Positions 63,375 to 64,000 of a stretch of 64,000 bases of DNA are shown here, one piece after another. Source of the DNA: Clostridium cylindrosporum DSM 605 (lineage in GTDB: Bacteria > Bacillota > Clostridia > Clostridiales > Caloramatoraceae); assembly GCF_001047375.1 (NCBI RefSeq), contig NZ_LFVU01000007.1, positions 35,385 through 99,384 of the forward strand, written 5' to 3'. The notes beneath the pieces are model-generated. The model was not told where the DNA came from. It saw nothing but the letters and a program-made list of their open reading frames with translations, and searched no databases. The translations under genes and the position numbers were made by a program. Numbering within the stretch: position 1 is the stretch's first letter; each line of letters starts with the position of its first letter.

Positions 63375-63761
63375 CTATTTTTTAGGATATAGTATTACTA
63401 CCTCTCCATACTCTTTAATAAGTTCTTCTTTCCATGTCTCACGAAGCTCTCTTAAGTCATCACTATAATCTACTTTAGTCTCATCTTTACTATATTCAAG
63501 TTTATCAAGCACTTCAATCTTAAATTCATCCACCCCTAGTTCATTAAAATCTTTTTGTAGAATCTTATTTGGGTGCCATCCAGTTTGAAGTCTCATTAGA
63601 ATACCATTGTTTATCCCATAAAGATTAGCATCATAGTCTATATAGCATTTATTTAACTTTTCACATCTTATTATATATATCCCCATATCAGGTTTAGTTA
63701 ATTTATATTCCTTTTGAAGTTCCTTTTTTCTTTCCTTACTAATTTCATTTGATTTACTCAT
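63375..63761 (-). CDS. GIY-YIG nuclease-like protein
   Basis: The 128-residue protein carries a GIY-YIG-type domain: MGIYIIRCEKLNKCYID, then RLQTGWHPNKILQKDFNELG with the arginine helix, and FKIEVLDKLE with the metal glutamate. The second half of the motif is YID instead of YIG. It resembles a small stand-alone GIY-YIG family of unknown role. The ATG follows AAAGGAG. It is not a typical intron-encoded endonuclease and is not near an intron. Confidence 0.75.
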   Translation of the reverse strand: MSKSNEISKERKKELQKEYKLTKPDMGIYIIRCEKLNKCYIDYDANLYGINNGILMRLQTGWHPNKILQKDFNELGVDEFKIEVLDKLEYSKDETKVDYSDDLRELRETWKEELIKEYGEVVILYPKK

Positions 63762-63880
63762 AGTATCATCTCCTTTAATTTTAGTAATTTACTAAATTAC
63801 TAATTTACTAATTAAGAAATAGTATAGTAAAGATTTTGTCATCTGTCAAATAAAGTTATTCAGAGCAAAAAATAAAAAAA

Positions 63881-63907
63881 GACAGATTAACCAATAGTTA
63901 ACCTGTC
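63881..63907 (-). terminator. Second terminator hairpin of tRNA-Ser
   Basis: GACAGATTAAC pairs with GTTAACCTGTC (one mismatch) and on the minus strand is followed by a run of seven T. It is a backup to the hairpin at 63925. Confidence 0.65.
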
Positions 63908-63924
63908 TAAATTACAAAATAAAA

Positions 63925-63948
63925 AAGATCTCAATTTCTTGAGATCTT
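63925..63948 (-). terminator. Terminator of the partial tRNA-Ser
   Basis: AAGATCTCAA pairs with TTGAGATCTT across TTTC and on the minus strand is followed by TTTTATTTT, directly after the tRNA CCA end. Confidence 0.85.
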
Positions 63949-64000
63949 GGCGGAGAAGGAGGGATTTGAACCCTCGCACCAGTTACCCAGCCTACGCCCT
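63948..64000 (-). tRNA. tRNA-Ser, partial (runs off the window)
   Basis: The 3' part of a minus-strand class II tRNA: variable arm GGCTGGGTAACTGG, T-arm GAGGGTTCAAATCCCTC, acceptor 3' strand CTTCTCC, discriminator G and CCA. The discriminator G and long variable arm indicate serine; the anticodon lies beyond the window, so the isoacceptor is unknown. Confidence 0.85.

Overview
The window is low-G+C DNA with strong AGGAGG-type ribosome-binding sites, ATG/TTG/GTG starts, short operons and many hairpin-plus-T-run terminators. A Spo0E-like phosphatase, a DUF4179 anti-sigma protein, a DUF6483 protein, an Amidase_3 cell-wall hydrolase with no LPXTG anchor and an NhaC antiporter all point to a spore-forming Clostridium-type Firmicute. 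No prophage, CRISPR array or transposase gene is visible. All family assignments come from reading motifs; no search was run.

Layout. 0-3.2 kb: a minus-strand ECF sigma / DUF4179 anti-sigma / small membrane protein operon in which the sigma gene carries an in-frame TGA and one membrane-protein gene ends at an A10 frameshift. 3.3-9.8 kb: a DUF6483 protein, a secreted amidase that seems to start at ATT, and a LolD/FtsX ABC pair divergent from DUF4418, a Cys-rich YdjY-like lipoprotein and a small membrane protein. 9.8-15.1 kb: a MerR regulator, an Xre/DUF2975 pair, a hexapeptide acetyltransferase sharing a MerR-type promoter with merR, a TolB-like propeller protein and NudC. 15.2-19.2 kb: an unknown gene whose ribosome-binding site lies in a perfect 19-bp hairpin, a PPOX protein, a 10-TM metal permease, a class-I glutamine amidotransferase-like hydrolase, a tandem BFD ferredoxin, and two copies of a roughly 200-bp palindromic element. 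19.3-31.6 kb: chemoreceptor, AI-2E-type transporter, HAD phosphatase, YetF-like protein, a copper group (20-Cys storage-type protein, two-domain multicopper oxidase, decayed oxidase fragment), two tRNAs, TadA and Spo0E. 31.9-40.8 kb: MATE pump, two diguanylate cyclases, and a molybdate regulator divergent from modABC and a TauE permease. 40.9-45.9 kb: two adjacent arsenic/metalloid operons, each starting with arsR, then a small membrane protein and OsmC. 46-54.5 kb: ABC exporter, rhodanese lipoprotein, ribose-type sugar ABC importer, peptidoglycan-binding protein. 54.6-64 kb: metallophosphoesterase, DUF3139 protein, third palindromic element, AEC transporter, a YhaM-like protein that has lost its HD residues, a MEMO-AMMECR1 fusion, EamA/nitroreductase pair, AraC regulator, tRNA-Arg, GIY-YIG protein and a tRNA-Ser cut by the window edge.

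The strongest candidate for something undescribed is the family of three dispersed long palindromes (15.7, 18.6 and 56.7 kb). Outer and inner stems differ in sequence between copies but remain self-complementary, while two internal boxes are conserved. Other notable points are the hairpin over the ribosome-binding site at 15.2 kb, the paired MerR promoters, the paired mod operators, and several recent gene breakages.
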